DNA of 64,000 nucleotides. Origin: Alloprevotella tannerae ATCC 51259. GTDB lineage: Bacteria; Bacteroidota; Bacteroidia; Bacteroidales; Bacteroidaceae. The stretch lies in NCBI RefSeq assembly GCF_000159995.1, contig NZ_GG700643.1, forward strand, positions 401,291-465,290. Reading direction: 5' to 3'. Below the pieces are notes generated by a model. That model was not told the DNA's origin. It saw only the letters and a program-made list of their open reading frames with translations, and searched no databases. Every line of letters begins with the position of its first letter. Within the stretch, counting starts at the first letter, position 1. Below are positions 34,439-43,835 of this stretch, piece after piece. The translations under genes and the position numbers were made by a program.

Positions 34439-36939
34439 GGAATACATCAAAAATGACAACACTGGAAAACAAGTTTCCCCTGCTTGCGGTGGAGCATGGC
34501 TGCATCATCTCAAAGGACGCCGACATCACGGTGGCTTTTGAGGTGGAGCTGCCGGAGCTTTACACCGTGACGGGCGCGGAGTACGAGGCAATACACAGCT
34601 GCTGGTGCAAGGCGATCAAGGTGCTGCCGGACTACTCCGTCGTTCACAAGCAGGACTGGTTTATCAAGGAACGCTACAAGCCGGAGCTTCAGAAGGACGA
34701 CATGAGTTTCCTCTCACGGAGCTTCGAGCGTCACTTCAACGAGCGTCCGTACCTGAAACACACCTGCTACCTCTACCTGACCAAGACGACGAAGGAGCGT
34801 AGCCGGATGCAGAGCAACTTCAGCACGCTGTGCCGAGGGCACATCATCCCGAAAGAGCTGGACAGGGAAACCACGACCAAGTTCATGGAAGCCTGCGAAC
34901 AGTTCGAGCGTATCATGAACGACAGCGGGCTTGTCAGGTTGCGCCGCCTCTCCACCGACGAGATTGTGGGGACGGAGGGTAAGGCGGGGCTGGTAGAACG
35001 CTACTTCTCGCTCATGCCGGAAGGTGACATCACCTTGCAGGACATCGAACTTTCGGCAAGGGAGATGCGCATCGGCGACAACCGCCTGTGTCTGCACACC
35101 CTCTCCGACGCGGAAGACCTGCCGGGCAAGGTGGCTACCGACACCCGTTACGAGAAGCTCTCCACCGACCGGAGCGACTGCCGCCTCTCCTTCGCCTCCC
35201 CGGTGGGGCTGCTGCTCTCCTGCAACCATATCTACAACCAGTATGTGCTGATAAATAACAGCGAGGAAGCCTTGCAGAAGTTCGAGAAGTCCGCCCGTAA
35301 CATGCAGTCGCTCTCACGCTATTCAAGGAGCAACAGCATCAACCGCGAGTGGATAGACCAATACCTGAACGAAGCCCGGTCCTACGGGCTGACCTCGGTA
35401 CGGGCGCACTTCAACGTCATGGCGTGGAGCGACGACGCGGAGGAACTGAAGCACATAAGGAACGACGTGGGCAGCCAGCTGGCAAGCATGGAGTGCGTGC
35501 CGCGCCACAACACCATCGACTGCCCTACACTCTACTGGGCGGCGATACCCGGCAATGCGGCGGACTTCCCGGCGGAAGAGAGTTTCCACACTTTCATCGA
35601 ACAGGCGGTGTGCCTGTTCACGGAGGAAACTAACTACCGCAGCTCGCTCTCGCCCTTCGGCATCAAGATGGTGGACAGGCTCACAGGGAAACCGCTGCAC
35701 CTCGACATCAGCGACCTTCCGATGAAGCGGGGTATCACCACGAACCGCAACAAGTTCGTGCTGGGTCCTTCGGGCAGCGGCAAGTCGTTCTTCATGAACC
35801 ACCTCGTGCGCCAATATTATGAGCAAGGCGCACATGTGGTATTGGTGGACACGGGAAACTCCTATCAGGGCTTGTGCGGCATGATCCGGCGCAAGACAGG
35901 CGGAGTGGACGGCGTGTATTTCACCTACACGGAAGAGAAGCCCATATCATTCAACCCGTTCTACACCGATGATTACATCTTCGATGTGGAGAAGAAGGAC
36001 AGCATCAAGACCCTGCTTCTTACGCTCTGGAAATCGGAGGACGACAAGGTGACGAAGACGGAGAGCGGCGAACTGGGCAGTGCCGTGAGTGCCTACATCG
36101 AGCGTATCCAATCCGACCGTAGCATCGTGCCGTCGTTCAACACTTTCTACGAGTATATGCGCGACGACTACCGCACGGAACTGGCGCAGCGCGACATCAA
36201 GGTGGAGAAGTCCGACTTCAACATCGACAACATGCTCACCACCATGCGGCAGTATTACCGGGGCGGACGTTACGACTTCCTGCTCAACTCCACGGAGAAC
36301 ATCGATCTGCTCGGCAAGCGGTTCATCGTCTTCGAGATTGACAGTATAAAAGAGAACCGCGAACTGTTCCCCGTCGTGACTATCATCATCATGGAAGCCT
36401 TCATCAACAAGATGCGGCGGCTGAAAGGGGTGCGGAAACAGCTTATCGTGGAGGAGGCTTGGAAGGCCCTCTCTTCGGCAAACATGGCTGAATACCTACG
36501 TTATATGTACAAGACGGTCAGAAAATATTACGGCGAGGCAATCGTGGTGACGCAGGAGGTGGACGACATCATCAGTTCTCCGGTGGTCAAGGAGAGCATC
36601 ATCAACAACTCCGACTGCAAGATACTTCTCGACCAGCGCAAGTACATGAACAAGTTCGACCAGATACAGGCGTTGCTCGGACTGACGGAAAAGGAGAAGG
36701 GACAGATACTCTCCATCAACATGGCGAACAACCCTTCACGGCTCTACAAGGAGGTGTGGATAGGCTTGGGAGGCACACAGTCGGCGGTCTATGCCACCGA
36801 GGTCAGTGCAGAAGAGTATCTGGCGTACACCACCGAGGAAACGGAGAAAGTGGAGGTTTACTGTCTGGCGGATAAGTTGGGCGGCGACATCGAAGCCGCC
36901 ATCCGGCAGCTTGCCGAAAGGCGGAGGAACAAGGAATAA
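34435..36939 (+). CDS. traG: TraG, VirB4-type conjugation ATPase
   Basis: Cytoplasmic-face ATPase of 834 aa that energises pilus and channel assembly. Walker A is VLGPSGSGKSFF near residue 442 and Walker B QLIVEEAWKAL near 668. The N-terminal ~400 residues form the usual VirB4 membrane-binding region with CYLYLTKTTKERSRMQSNF. The start at 34435 overlaps traF; the frame is open further upstream inside traF but that is not conserved. Length is normal for TraG of CTnDOT. Confidence 0.94.
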   Translation: MRNTSKMTTLENKFPLLAVEHGCIISKDADITVAFEVELPELYTVTGAEYEAIHSCWCKAIKVLPDYSVVHKQDWFIKERYKPELQKDDMSFLSRSFERHFNERPYLKHTCYLYLTKTTKERSRMQSNFSTLCRGHIIPKELDRETTTKFMEACEQFERIMNDSGLVRLRRLSTDEIVGTEGKAGLVERYFSLMPEGDITLQDIELSAREMRIGDNRLCLHTLSDAEDLPGKVATDTRYEKLSTDRSDCRLSFASPVGLLLSCNHIYNQYVLINNSEEALQKFEKSARNMQSLSRYSRSNSINREWIDQYLNEARSYGLTSVRAHFNVMAWSDDAEELKHIRNDVGSQLASMECVPRHNTIDCPTLYWAAIPGNAADFPAEESFHTFIEQAVCLFTEETNYRSSLSPFGIKMVDRLTGKPLHLDISDLPMKRGITTNRNKFVLGPSGSGKSFFMNHLVRQYYEQGAHVVLVDTGNSYQGLCGMIRRKTGGVDGVYFTYTEEKPISFNPFYTDDYIFDVEKKDSIKTLLLTLWKSEDDKVTKTESGELGSAVSAYIERIQSDRSIVPSFNTFYEYMRDDYRTELAQRDIKVEKSDFNIDNMLTTMRQYYRGGRYDFLLNSTENIDLLGKRFIVFEIDSIKENRELFPVVTIIIMEAFINKMRRLKGVRKQLIVEEAWKALSSANMAEYLRYMYKTVRKYYGEAIVVTQEVDDIISSPVVKESIINNSDCKILLDQRKYMNKFDQIQALLGLTEKEKGQILSINMANNPSRLYKEVWIGLGGTQSAVYATEVSAEEYLAYTTEETEKVEVYCLADKLGGDIEAAIRQLAERRRNKE

Positions 36940-36977
36940 CTAAAACAGAATGTATCAACAAAAAAAGGAAAACGCGT

Positions 36978-37358
36978 ATGAATTTACCAACAGTGAAAAT
37001 GCTGCAAGCCAGCAAGTGCCTTATCGGATTGGCGGTCATGATGCTGCAATCCTGCAATGTGGCCGACAACCGCCGTGATATGTTGTGCGGGAACTGGGAG
37101 AGCGTGGAGGGGAAACCGGACATGCTTATCTACAAGGAAGGAGAAGCCTACAAGGTGACGGTGTTCCGCCGCAGCGGTCTGCGCCGCAAGCTGAAACCGG
37201 AAACCTATCTCTTGCAGGAGGAGAACGGCAACCTGTTCATGAACACCGGCTTCCGCATCGACGTGTCCTACAACGAGGCCACGGACGTGCTGACCTTCTC
37301 GCCGGGCGGCGACTATGTGCGGGTGAAACCGCAGCCGGGACACCCGACAGAAGAATAA
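36978..37358 (+). CDS. DUF3876 lipoprotein
   Basis: A 126-aa exported protein with a lipobox LQSC at residues 23-26, so mature Cys26 would carry lipid. The remaining ~95 residues are beta-rich (GNWESVEGKPDMLIYKEG, then YLLQEENGNLFMNTGF) and match DUF3876. It occupies the slot between traG and traI, which may correspond to traH of CTnDOT. Likely an envelope accessory of the transfer machine. Confidence 0.78.
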   Translation: MNLPTVKMLQASKCLIGLAVMMLQSCNVADNRRDMLCGNWESVEGKPDMLIYKEGEAYKVTVFRRSGLRRKLKPETYLLQEENGNLFMNTGFRIDVSYNEATDVLTFSPGGDYVRVKPQPGHPTEE

Positions 37359-37361
37359 CAA

Positions 37362-37384
37362 CCGCTAAAATCCAAAGTAACATG
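37362..37384 (+). promoter_or_regulatory. leader motif at the traI start
   Basis: CCGCTAAAATCCAAAGTAA then CATG. It is the full motif one base before the start codon. Confidence 0.6.
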
Positions 37385-38011
37385 AGAACAAGAATAACAA
37401 TGATTATCTGCCTGTGCCTGCTTTTCGCAGGCAGGGCAAGCGCACAGTGGGTCGTAAGCGATCCGGGCAATCTGGCGCAGGGTATCATCAATGCCTCCAA
37501 AAACATCATCCATACCTCCAAGACTGCCACGAACATGGTGAGCAACTTTCAGGAAACGGTGAAAATCTATCAGCAGGGCAAAAAGTATTACGATGCCCTC
37601 AAATCGGTGAATAATCTCGTCAAGGACGCCCGCAAGGTGCAGCAGACTATCCTGATGGTAGGCGACATCACCGACATTTATGTAAACAGTTTCCAAAGGA
37701 TGCTCCGTGATGGAAATTTCAGACCAGAAGAGCTGTCGGCAATCGCTTTCGGTTACACGAAACTGCTGGAAGAGAGCAACGAAGTGTTGACGGAACTGAA
37801 GAATGTGGTGAACATCACCACGCTCTCCATGACCGACAAGGAGCGCATGGACGTGGTGGAACGCTGCTACTCCAAAATGAAGCGTTACCGCAACCTTGTG
37901 AGCTATTACACCAACAAGAACATCTCCGTGAGTTATCTGCGTGCGAAGAAAAAGAACGACCTCGACCGCATCATGGGGCTGTACGGGAACATGAACGAAA
38001 GATACTGGTAA
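37382..38011 (+). CDS. traI: TraI, DUF4141 periplasmic protein
   Basis: A 209-aa exported protein with signal peptide (residues 1-22, ending RASAQ). The mature part is almost entirely helical and coiled (NMVSNFQETVKIYQQGKKYY and later NEVLTELKNVVN), similar to VirB5/TrbJ-like proteins. It should act in the periplasm beside TraJ. The start at 37382 gives the signal peptide; an upstream open frame runs through the previous gene and is rejected. Confidence 0.88.
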   Translation: MRTRITMIICLCLLFAGRASAQWVVSDPGNLAQGIINASKNIIHTSKTATNMVSNFQETVKIYQQGKKYYDALKSVNNLVKDARKVQQTILMVGDITDIYVNSFQRMLRDGNFRPEELSAIAFGYTKLLEESNEVLTELKNVVNITTLSMTDKERMDVVERCYSKMKRYRNLVSYYTNKNISVSYLRAKKKNDLDRIMGLYGNMNERYW

Positions 38012-38015
38012 GCCT

Positions 38016-39020
38016 ATGGAGTTCGATAACCTTCATCAGATTTTACGCTCACTTTATGAGCAGATGATGCCGCTATGTGGGGACATGGCGGGTGTGGCGA
38101 AAGGCATCGCCGGGCTGGGTGCGCTGTTCTACGTCGCCTACCGGGTATGGCAGTCGCTGGCGAGAGCCGAACCGATAGACGTATTCCCGATGCTCCGTCC
38201 TTTTGCCATCGGTTTGTGCATCATGTTCTTCCCGACTGTGGTGCTGGGCACGATAAACAGCATCCTCTCACCCGTCGTACAGGGCACGGCAAAGATGCTG
38301 GAGGCGGAAACGCTGGACATGAACCGATACCGGGAGCAGAAGGACAAGCTGGAATACGAGGCGATGGTACGCAACCCCGAAACTGCCTACCTCGTGTCCA
38401 ACGAGGAATTTGACAAGCAACTGGAGGAACTCGGCTGGTCGCCCTCCGACATGGTGACGATGGCGGGAATGTATATCGACCGGGGAATGTACAACATGAA
38501 GAAGAGCATCCGCGACTTCTTCCGCGAGATACTCGAACTGCTGTTCCAAGCCGCCGCCCTCGTGATAGACACCGTCCGCACCTTCTTTCTCGTGGTGCTG
38601 GCGATTCTCGGTCCGATAGCCTTCGCCCTGTCGGTATGGGACGGTTTCCAAAACACGCTCACGCAGTGGATATGCCGCTATATACAGGTCTATCTGTGGC
38701 TACCGGTATCGGACATGTTCAGCACCATACTGGCGAAGATACAGGTTCTGATGCTGCAAAACGACATCGAGCGGATGCAGGCAGACCCGAACTTCTCGCT
38801 GGATTCGAGCGACGGGGTGTATATCGTATTCCTCTGCATCGGCATCATCGGCTACTTTACCATTCCCACCGTTGCCGGCTGGATTATCCAAGCCGGAGGC
38901 ATGGGCGGTTACGGTCGCAACGTGAACCAGATGGCGGGACGAGCCGGAAGCATGGCGGGCAGCGTGGCGGGTGCAGCCGCAGGAAACGCAGTCGGACGTG
39001 TCGGCAAATTGCTGAAATAA
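38016..39020 (+). CDS. traJ: TraJ, VirB6-type membrane protein
   Basis: A 334-aa polytopic inner-membrane channel protein. Hydrophobic segments include GIAGLGALFYVAYRVW, FAIGLCIMFFPTVVLG, then a cluster near 180-215 (LFQAAALVIDTVRTFFLVVL) and a last one near 270-295. The C-terminal tail is Gly/Ala-rich (MAGRAGSMAGSVAGAAAG). Topology and position fit VirB6. It starts 4 bp after traI. Confidence 0.9.
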   Translation: MEFDNLHQILRSLYEQMMPLCGDMAGVAKGIAGLGALFYVAYRVWQSLARAEPIDVFPMLRPFAIGLCIMFFPTVVLGTINSILSPVVQGTAKMLEAETLDMNRYREQKDKLEYEAMVRNPETAYLVSNEEFDKQLEELGWSPSDMVTMAGMYIDRGMYNMKKSIRDFFREILELLFQAAALVIDTVRTFFLVVLAILGPIAFALSVWDGFQNTLTQWICRYIQVYLWLPVSDMFSTILAKIQVLMLQNDIERMQADPNFSLDSSDGVYIVFLCIGIIGYFTIPTVAGWIIQAGGMGGYGRNVNQMAGRAGSMAGSVAGAAAGNAVGRVGKLLK

Positions 39021-39051
39021 TCAATGTGCAATCATAAATTGGAAAATATAA

Positions 39052-39675
39052 ATGGAATTCAAATCACTTAGAAACATCGAATCGTCGTTCAGGCAGATAC
39101 GCCTGTTCGGTATCGTCTTCCTCTCGCTGTGCGCCGTGGTGACGGTGTGGAGCGTGTGGAACTCCTACCGTTTCGCAGAGAAGCAACGGGAGAAAATCTA
39201 TGTGCTGGACAACGGCAAGTCGCTGATGCTGGCTCTCTCTCAGGATTTATCGCAGAACCGCCCGGCGGAAGCACGGGAGCATGTGCGCCGCTTCCACGAG
39301 CTTTTCTTCACGCTGTCACCTGAAAAAAGCGCGATTGAACACAACGTAAAACGTGCCTTGCTGCTGGCAGACAAGAGCGTGTACCACTATTATTCGGACT
39401 TCGCCGAGAAGGGGTACTACAACCGCATTATCGCCGGAAACATCAACCAAGTGTTGAAGGTGGACAGCGTGGTGTGTGACTTCAACGCCTATCCCTACCG
39501 AGCCGTGACCTACTCCACGCAGAAAATCATCCGGCAAAGCAATGTCACCGAGCGCAGTCTCGTGACCACCTGCCGCCTGCTGAACGCATCACGGTCGGAC
39601 GACAACCCCAATGGCTTCACCATCGAGGGCTTCACCATCATCGAGAACAAGGATTTACAGACAATCAAACGGTAA
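39052..39675 (+). CDS. traK: TraK, VirB8-type protein
   Basis: A 207-aa bitopic protein with one membrane segment (LFGIVFLSLCAVVTVWSVW, residues ~18-37) and a periplasmic domain. The periplasmic part contains RPAEAREHVRRFHELFF and a beta-rich C-terminal half as in VirB8 of MPF type B systems. It should bridge the inner membrane complex to TraM and TraN. Confidence 0.9.
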   Translation: MEFKSLRNIESSFRQIRLFGIVFLSLCAVVTVWSVWNSYRFAEKQREKIYVLDNGKSLMLALSQDLSQNRPAEAREHVRRFHELFFTLSPEKSAIEHNVKRALLLADKSVYHYYSDFAEKGYYNRIIAGNINQVLKVDSVVCDFNAYPYRAVTYSTQKIIRQSNVTERSLVTTCRLLNASRSDDNPNGFTIEGFTIIENKDLQTIKR

Positions 39676-39681
39676 CGGATT

Positions 39682-40002
39682 ATGAAACGGAAAGTAAAAA
39701 GTATCAGAAAAACAATGTGGGGCGCATACTGGAAGCTCCACGACAAACGGAAACGGCTGGTGGCAAGGCTCAAAGGGTATCTGGACAGTTTGCCGCCGGA
39801 AACACGCCGCCGCATCGTGCTGGGGATGCTCGCCGCCTTCGCGGTGCTTGCCCTCTATACCTTCGGCAGAGCCGTCTATGACATCGGCAGAAACGACGGC
39901 TCACGCATGGAAACGGGACACGCCGGACGGGTGGAACTGCCGACCCCGGTGGAAACAGACAATCACTTAACACCTTATTCATATGGAACAGACGAAGAAT
40001 GA
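39682..40002 (+). CDS. traL: TraL, DUF3989 protein
   Basis: A 106-aa basic protein (first 40 residues Lys/Arg-rich) with one membrane helix (IVLGMLAAFAVLALYTFG, residues ~45-62). It is the DUF3989 family, specific to Bacteroidota transfer systems. Its 3' end overlaps traM by 20 bp. Probably a small membrane adaptor between TraK and TraM. Confidence 0.85.
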   Translation: MKRKVKSIRKTMWGAYWKLHDKRKRLVARLKGYLDSLPPETRRRIVLGMLAAFAVLALYTFGRAVYDIGRNDGSRMETGHAGRVELPTPVETDNHLTPYSYGTDEE

Positions 40003-41329
40003 ACCGACGAAAGAGAACAAAGCCGCTCCCGACACGGGAAAGCCGAAAAAGGAGCGCGAACCGCTGACCGAGGCGCAGCGGCTGAAACGGCAGAAGATGA
40101 TAGTCCTGCCCGCTATGGTGCTGGTCTTCATCGGGGCGATGTGGCTGATATTCGCCCCGTCCTCCGGCAAGGAGCAACAGCCGGGAACAGACGGATACAA
40201 CACCGAGATGCCCGACGCGGACAAGGCGAACCGGCAGATTATCGGTGACAAGTTGAAAGCCTACGAGCATGGGGAGATGGAGGAGCGTCTGGAGAGCCGC
40301 AACCGTGCCATCGGGCAGCTGGGCGACATGTTCGACCGCGAGATAGCTGGAATGGAGGACGGGACGGACTTCGACCTCGCCAATCCGGGCGGCAAGGAGG
40401 AAAAGGCACAGCCCGCCACGCCGCAAACCATCCAATCCTCCGCAGCCGCCTACCGTGACCTGAACGCCACGCTCGGCAACTTCTACGAACAGCCGAAGAA
40501 CGACAATGCGGAAATGGATGTGCTGTTGGAGCGCATCACCTCGCTGGAGTCGGAACTGGAAAGCGAGAAGGGCAAGGCTTCCGCCATGGACGACCAAGTG
40601 GCTCTTATGGAGAAATCCTACGAGCTGGCGGCAAAGTACATGGGCGGTCAGAACGGAGGAAAGCCGGAACAGGCGGCAGAGCCAACTACCGTGCAGAAGG
40701 GAAAGAAGAACACGGCGACACCTGTAAGGCAGGTGACACGCCAAGTTGTTTCCTCCCTTGCACAACCCATGAGCAATGCGGAGTTTGTCGCCGCCTTATC
40801 GCAGGAACGCAACCGGGGTTTCAACACGGCTGTCGGCACGGCGGAGGTATCGGACAGGAACACCATCCCGGCGTGCGTGCATGGGGCGCAGAGTGTGACG
40901 GACGGGCAGACGGTAAGGCTCCGTCTGCTGGAGCCTATGGCGGTGGCAGGCAGGACAATCCCACGGGGTGCGGTGGTGGTCGGCACGGGCAAGATACAGG
41001 GTGAACGACTCGACATCGAGATCACCTCGCTGGAATACGACGGCACGATTATCCCCGTGGAGCTTGCGGTCTATGACACGGACGGACAGCCCGGCATCTT
41101 CATCCCGAACTCGATGGAGATGAACGCCGTCCGAGAGGTCGCCGCCAACATGGGAGGTTCGTTGGGTAGCAGCATCAATATCTCCACCAATGCCGGGGCG
41201 CAACTCGCCTCCGACTTGGGCAAGGGGCTGATACAAGGAACGAGCCAGTACATCGCCAAGAAGATGCGCACCGTCAAGGTGCATCTGAAAGCCGAGTACA
41301 AGGTCATGCTTTACCAAGAAAAAGATTGA
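39983..41329 (+). CDS. traM: TraM, VirB10-type protein
   Basis: A 448-aa protein spanning the envelope. It has an N-terminal cytoplasmic charged region, one membrane helix (MIVLPAMVLVFIGAMWLIF, residues ~34-52), a coiled and Pro/Gln-rich periplasmic middle, and a C-terminal VirB10-like beta domain from ~275 (IPACVHGAQSVTDGQTVRLR, RTIPRGAVVVGTGKIQGERL). It opens inside the traL gene. Confidence 0.9.
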   Translation: MEQTKNEPTKENKAAPDTGKPKKEREPLTEAQRLKRQKMIVLPAMVLVFIGAMWLIFAPSSGKEQQPGTDGYNTEMPDADKANRQIIGDKLKAYEHGEMEERLESRNRAIGQLGDMFDREIAGMEDGTDFDLANPGGKEEKAQPATPQTIQSSAAAYRDLNATLGNFYEQPKNDNAEMDVLLERITSLESELESEKGKASAMDDQVALMEKSYELAAKYMGGQNGGKPEQAAEPTTVQKGKKNTATPVRQVTRQVVSSLAQPMSNAEFVAALSQERNRGFNTAVGTAEVSDRNTIPACVHGAQSVTDGQTVRLRLLEPMAVAGRTIPRGAVVVGTGKIQGERLDIEITSLEYDGTIIPVELAVYDTDGQPGIFIPNSMEMNAVREVAANMGGSLGSSINISTNAGAQLASDLGKGLIQGTSQYIAKKMRTVKVHLKAEYKVMLYQEKD

Positions 41330-41346
41330 AATCAATAAAAAAATTA

Positions 41347-41368
41347 CCACTAAAATCCAAAAGTAATG
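41347..41368 (+). promoter_or_regulatory. leader motif at the traN start
   Basis: CCACTAAAATCCAAAAGTA, then ATG directly. One extra A compared with the traI copy. Confidence 0.58.
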
Positions 41369-42352
41369 AGAAAAGTAATCATCATGTTTGCCCTCGCTAT
41401 GGGCATCGCGACTGCCAACGCGCAGGAGAATGTAACCGTTGAAACGACCAACGGAAGTGAACAACCGACCTTGACGAAGGAGGTCTATCCGCAGAAGGAG
41501 GCGGACGGCGACCTGTATCACGGTCTGTCGCGCAAGCTGGCCTTCGACCGCATGATAGCGCCGCACGGTCTGGAAGTGACCTACGACAAGACCGTCCACG
41601 TCATCTTTCCGGCGGAGGTGCGCTACGTCGATTTAGGCTCGCCCGACCTGATTGCCGGGAAAGCCGACGGAGCGGAGAACGTCATCCGTGTGAAGGCTAC
41701 GGTACGGAATTTCCCCAACGAAACCAACATGTCCGTCATCACGGAGGACGGCAGTTTCTACACCTTCAACGTGAAGTACGCCGCCGAACCGCTGCTGCTC
41801 AACGTGGAGATGTGCGACTTCATCCATGACGGCAGTACGGTGAACCGCCCGAACAACGCGCAGGAAATCTACCTGAAAGAGCTGGGTAGCGAAAGCCCGA
41901 TGCTGGTGCGACTTATCATGAAGTCCATCCACAAACAGAACAAGCGCGAGGTGAAGCATATCGGCTGCAAGCGTTTCGGCATCCAATACCTGTTGAAAGG
42001 CATCTACACGCACAACGGCTTGCTTTATTTCCACACGGAGATAAAGAACCAGAGCAACGTGCCTTTCGATGTGGACTACATCACTTGGAAAATCGTGGAC
42101 AAGAAGGTGGCAAAGCGTACCGCCGTGCAGGAGCAGATTATCCTGCCGCTCCGTGCGCAGAACTACGCCACCCTCGTGCCGGGCAAAAAGAGTGAGCGCA
42201 CGGTCTTCACGATGGCGAAGTTCACCATCCCCGATGACAAGTGCCTCGTGGTGGAGCTGAACGAGAAGAACGGCGGCCGTCACCAGTCCTTCGTGATTGA
42301 GAACGAGGATTTGGTACGCGCGGGTACCATCAACGAACTTCAAGTACGCTGA
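41366..42352 (+). CDS. traN: TraN, DUF4138 protein (VirB9-type)
   Basis: A 328-aa exported protein with signal peptide (residues 1-19, ending TANAQ). Two beta domains follow: an N-terminal one with VHVIFPAEVRYVDLGSPDLI and a C-terminal one with YFHTEIKNQSNVPFDVDYI. This is the VirB9-like outer-membrane partner of TraM in MPF type B systems. Length is normal. Confidence 0.92.
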   Translation: MRKVIIMFALAMGIATANAQENVTVETTNGSEQPTLTKEVYPQKEADGDLYHGLSRKLAFDRMIAPHGLEVTYDKTVHVIFPAEVRYVDLGSPDLIAGKADGAENVIRVKATVRNFPNETNMSVITEDGSFYTFNVKYAAEPLLLNVEMCDFIHDGSTVNRPNNAQEIYLKELGSESPMLVRLIMKSIHKQNKREVKHIGCKRFGIQYLLKGIYTHNGLLYFHTEIKNQSNVPFDVDYITWKIVDKKVAKRTAVQEQIILPLRAQNYATLVPGKKSERTVFTMAKFTIPDDKCLVVELNEKNGGRHQSFVIENEDLVRAGTINELQVR

Positions 42353-42354
42353 CT

Positions 42355-42930
42355 ATGAGAAAGTACATCGCAATAATCATCGCGTCGCTTGCCCTTTTTA
42401 CAGGGCAGGCGCACGCCCAGCGGTGTCTGCCGAAGATGCAGGGCATCGAGGTGAGGGCGGACATGGCGGACGGCTTCAATCCCGGCGGCAAGGACGGCGG
42501 GTACAGTTTCGGGGCGGCTCTCTCCACTTACACGAAGAAGGGGAACAAGTGGGTGTTCGGTGGCGAATACCTCCTGAAGAACAACCCCTACAAAGACACC
42601 AAGATACCCGTGGCGCAGTTCACGGCGGAGGGTGGCTATTACTTCAAGATACTGTCGGATGCACGAAAAATCGTGTTCGCCTATGCCGGGGCTTCGGCTC
42701 TTGCCGGATATGAATCGGTGAACTGGGGGAAGAAGGTGCTGCATGACGGTTCCACGCTGCACGACCGGGATGCCTTCATCTACGGCGGTGCGCTGACGCT
42801 CGATGTGGAGTGTTACGTGGCAGACCGTATCGCCCTGCTTGCCAATCTACGGGAGCGTTGCCTGTGGGGTGGCGACACGCGGAAGTTCCACACGCAGTTC
42901 GGGGTCGGCGTAAAGTTCATCATCAACTGA
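42355..42930 (+). CDS. traO: TraO, outer-membrane conjugation protein
   Basis: A 191-aa exported beta-barrel-like protein with signal peptide (residues 1-21, ending QAHAQ). Alternating hydrophobic strands (WVFGGEYLLKNN; VAQFTAEGGYYFKIL; KFHTQFGVGVKFIIN at the end) suggest an eight-stranded barrel, and the C-terminal strand ends in the typical aromatic/hydrophobic pattern. Specific to Bacteroidota transfer systems. It starts 2 bp after traN. Confidence 0.88.
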   Translation: MRKYIAIIIASLALFTGQAHAQRCLPKMQGIEVRADMADGFNPGGKDGGYSFGAALSTYTKKGNKWVFGGEYLLKNNPYKDTKIPVAQFTAEGGYYFKILSDARKIVFAYAGASALAGYESVNWGKKVLHDGSTLHDRDAFIYGGALTLDVECYVADRIALLANLRERCLWGGDTRKFHTQFGVGVKFIIN

Positions 42931-42937
42931 CAAGGGC

Positions 42938-43822
42938 ATGGAACGGACGGAGATAGACGCTATAAGACAGATACCGCTTGCGGATTTTCTCGCACGGTTG
43001 GGGCATGAGCCTGCCAGAAGGAGCGGTAACGAGCTGTGGTATATCGCCCCGTATAGGGGCGAGCGCACACCCTCTTTCCGTGTGAACGTGGCGAAACAGC
43101 TCTGGTATGACTTCGGCTTGGGCAAAGGCGGCGACATCTTCACGCTTGCCGGGGAGTTTCTGCAAAGCGGCGACTTTAGGACGCAGGCGAAGTTCATAGC
43201 GGAAACCGCCAATATGACGGTTGCCGAATGGGAAAAGCCCGTCTATTTCCCCAAGCCGATTGAACCCGTCTTTGAGGATGTGGAGGTCGCTCCGCTGTTT
43301 CGCTCACCGCTGACGGAGTATTTGGCGGAACGGTGCATACCTTACGCTGTCGCATCCCGCCACTGCTGCCGTCTGAACTACGGTGTGCGTGGGAAACGGT
43401 ATTTTGCCGTCGGTTTCCCAAACTTGGTAGGTGGCTTTGAAATCCGGAGCCGCTATTTCAAGGGGTGCATACCGCCCAAAGATGTGTCTTTGGTGAAAGC
43501 AACGGACATCCCGGCTGGCGAGTGCTTCGTGTTCGAGGGCTTCATGGACTTCCTTTCTGCGGTGACGCTTGGCGTAACCGGTAACGCTGACTGCCTTGTG
43601 CTGAACTCCGTCGCCAACGTGGAGAAGGTGGCGGGATTGCTGGACGGCTACGGGCGCATCGGCTGTTTCCTCGACCGTGACGAAGCCGGACGGCGGACGC
43701 TTGACGCACTCACCAAGCGATATGGGGAGCGTGTCACCGACCGTTCCTCCCTCTATGACGGTTGCAAGGACTTGAACGAGTACCTGCAACTGACAACGAA
43801 AAATAAAAAAACAACCATCTAA
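42938..43822 (+). CDS. traP: TraP, Toprim-domain primase-like protein
   Basis: A 294-aa DnaG-like protein that may prime the transferred strand. The N-terminal zinc-finger-type region keeps the fold (ERTPSFRVNVAKQLWYDFGL, then GGDIF) but lacks the Cys/His zinc ligands. Residues ~190-275 are the Toprim core with FVFEGFMDFLSAVTLG and GCFLDRDEAGRRTL. It lacks the helicase part of DnaG. Starts 7 bp after traO. Confidence 0.88.
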   Translation: MERTEIDAIRQIPLADFLARLGHEPARRSGNELWYIAPYRGERTPSFRVNVAKQLWYDFGLGKGGDIFTLAGEFLQSGDFRTQAKFIAETANMTVAEWEKPVYFPKPIEPVFEDVEVAPLFRSPLTEYLAERCIPYAVASRHCCRLNYGVRGKRYFAVGFPNLVGGFEIRSRYFKGCIPPKDVSLVKATDIPAGECFVFEGFMDFLSAVTLGVTGNADCLVLNSVANVEKVAGLLDGYGRIGCFLDRDEAGRRTLDALTKRYGERVTDRSSLYDGCKDLNEYLQLTTKNKKTTI

Positions 43823-43835
43823 AAATCGAAAAATA

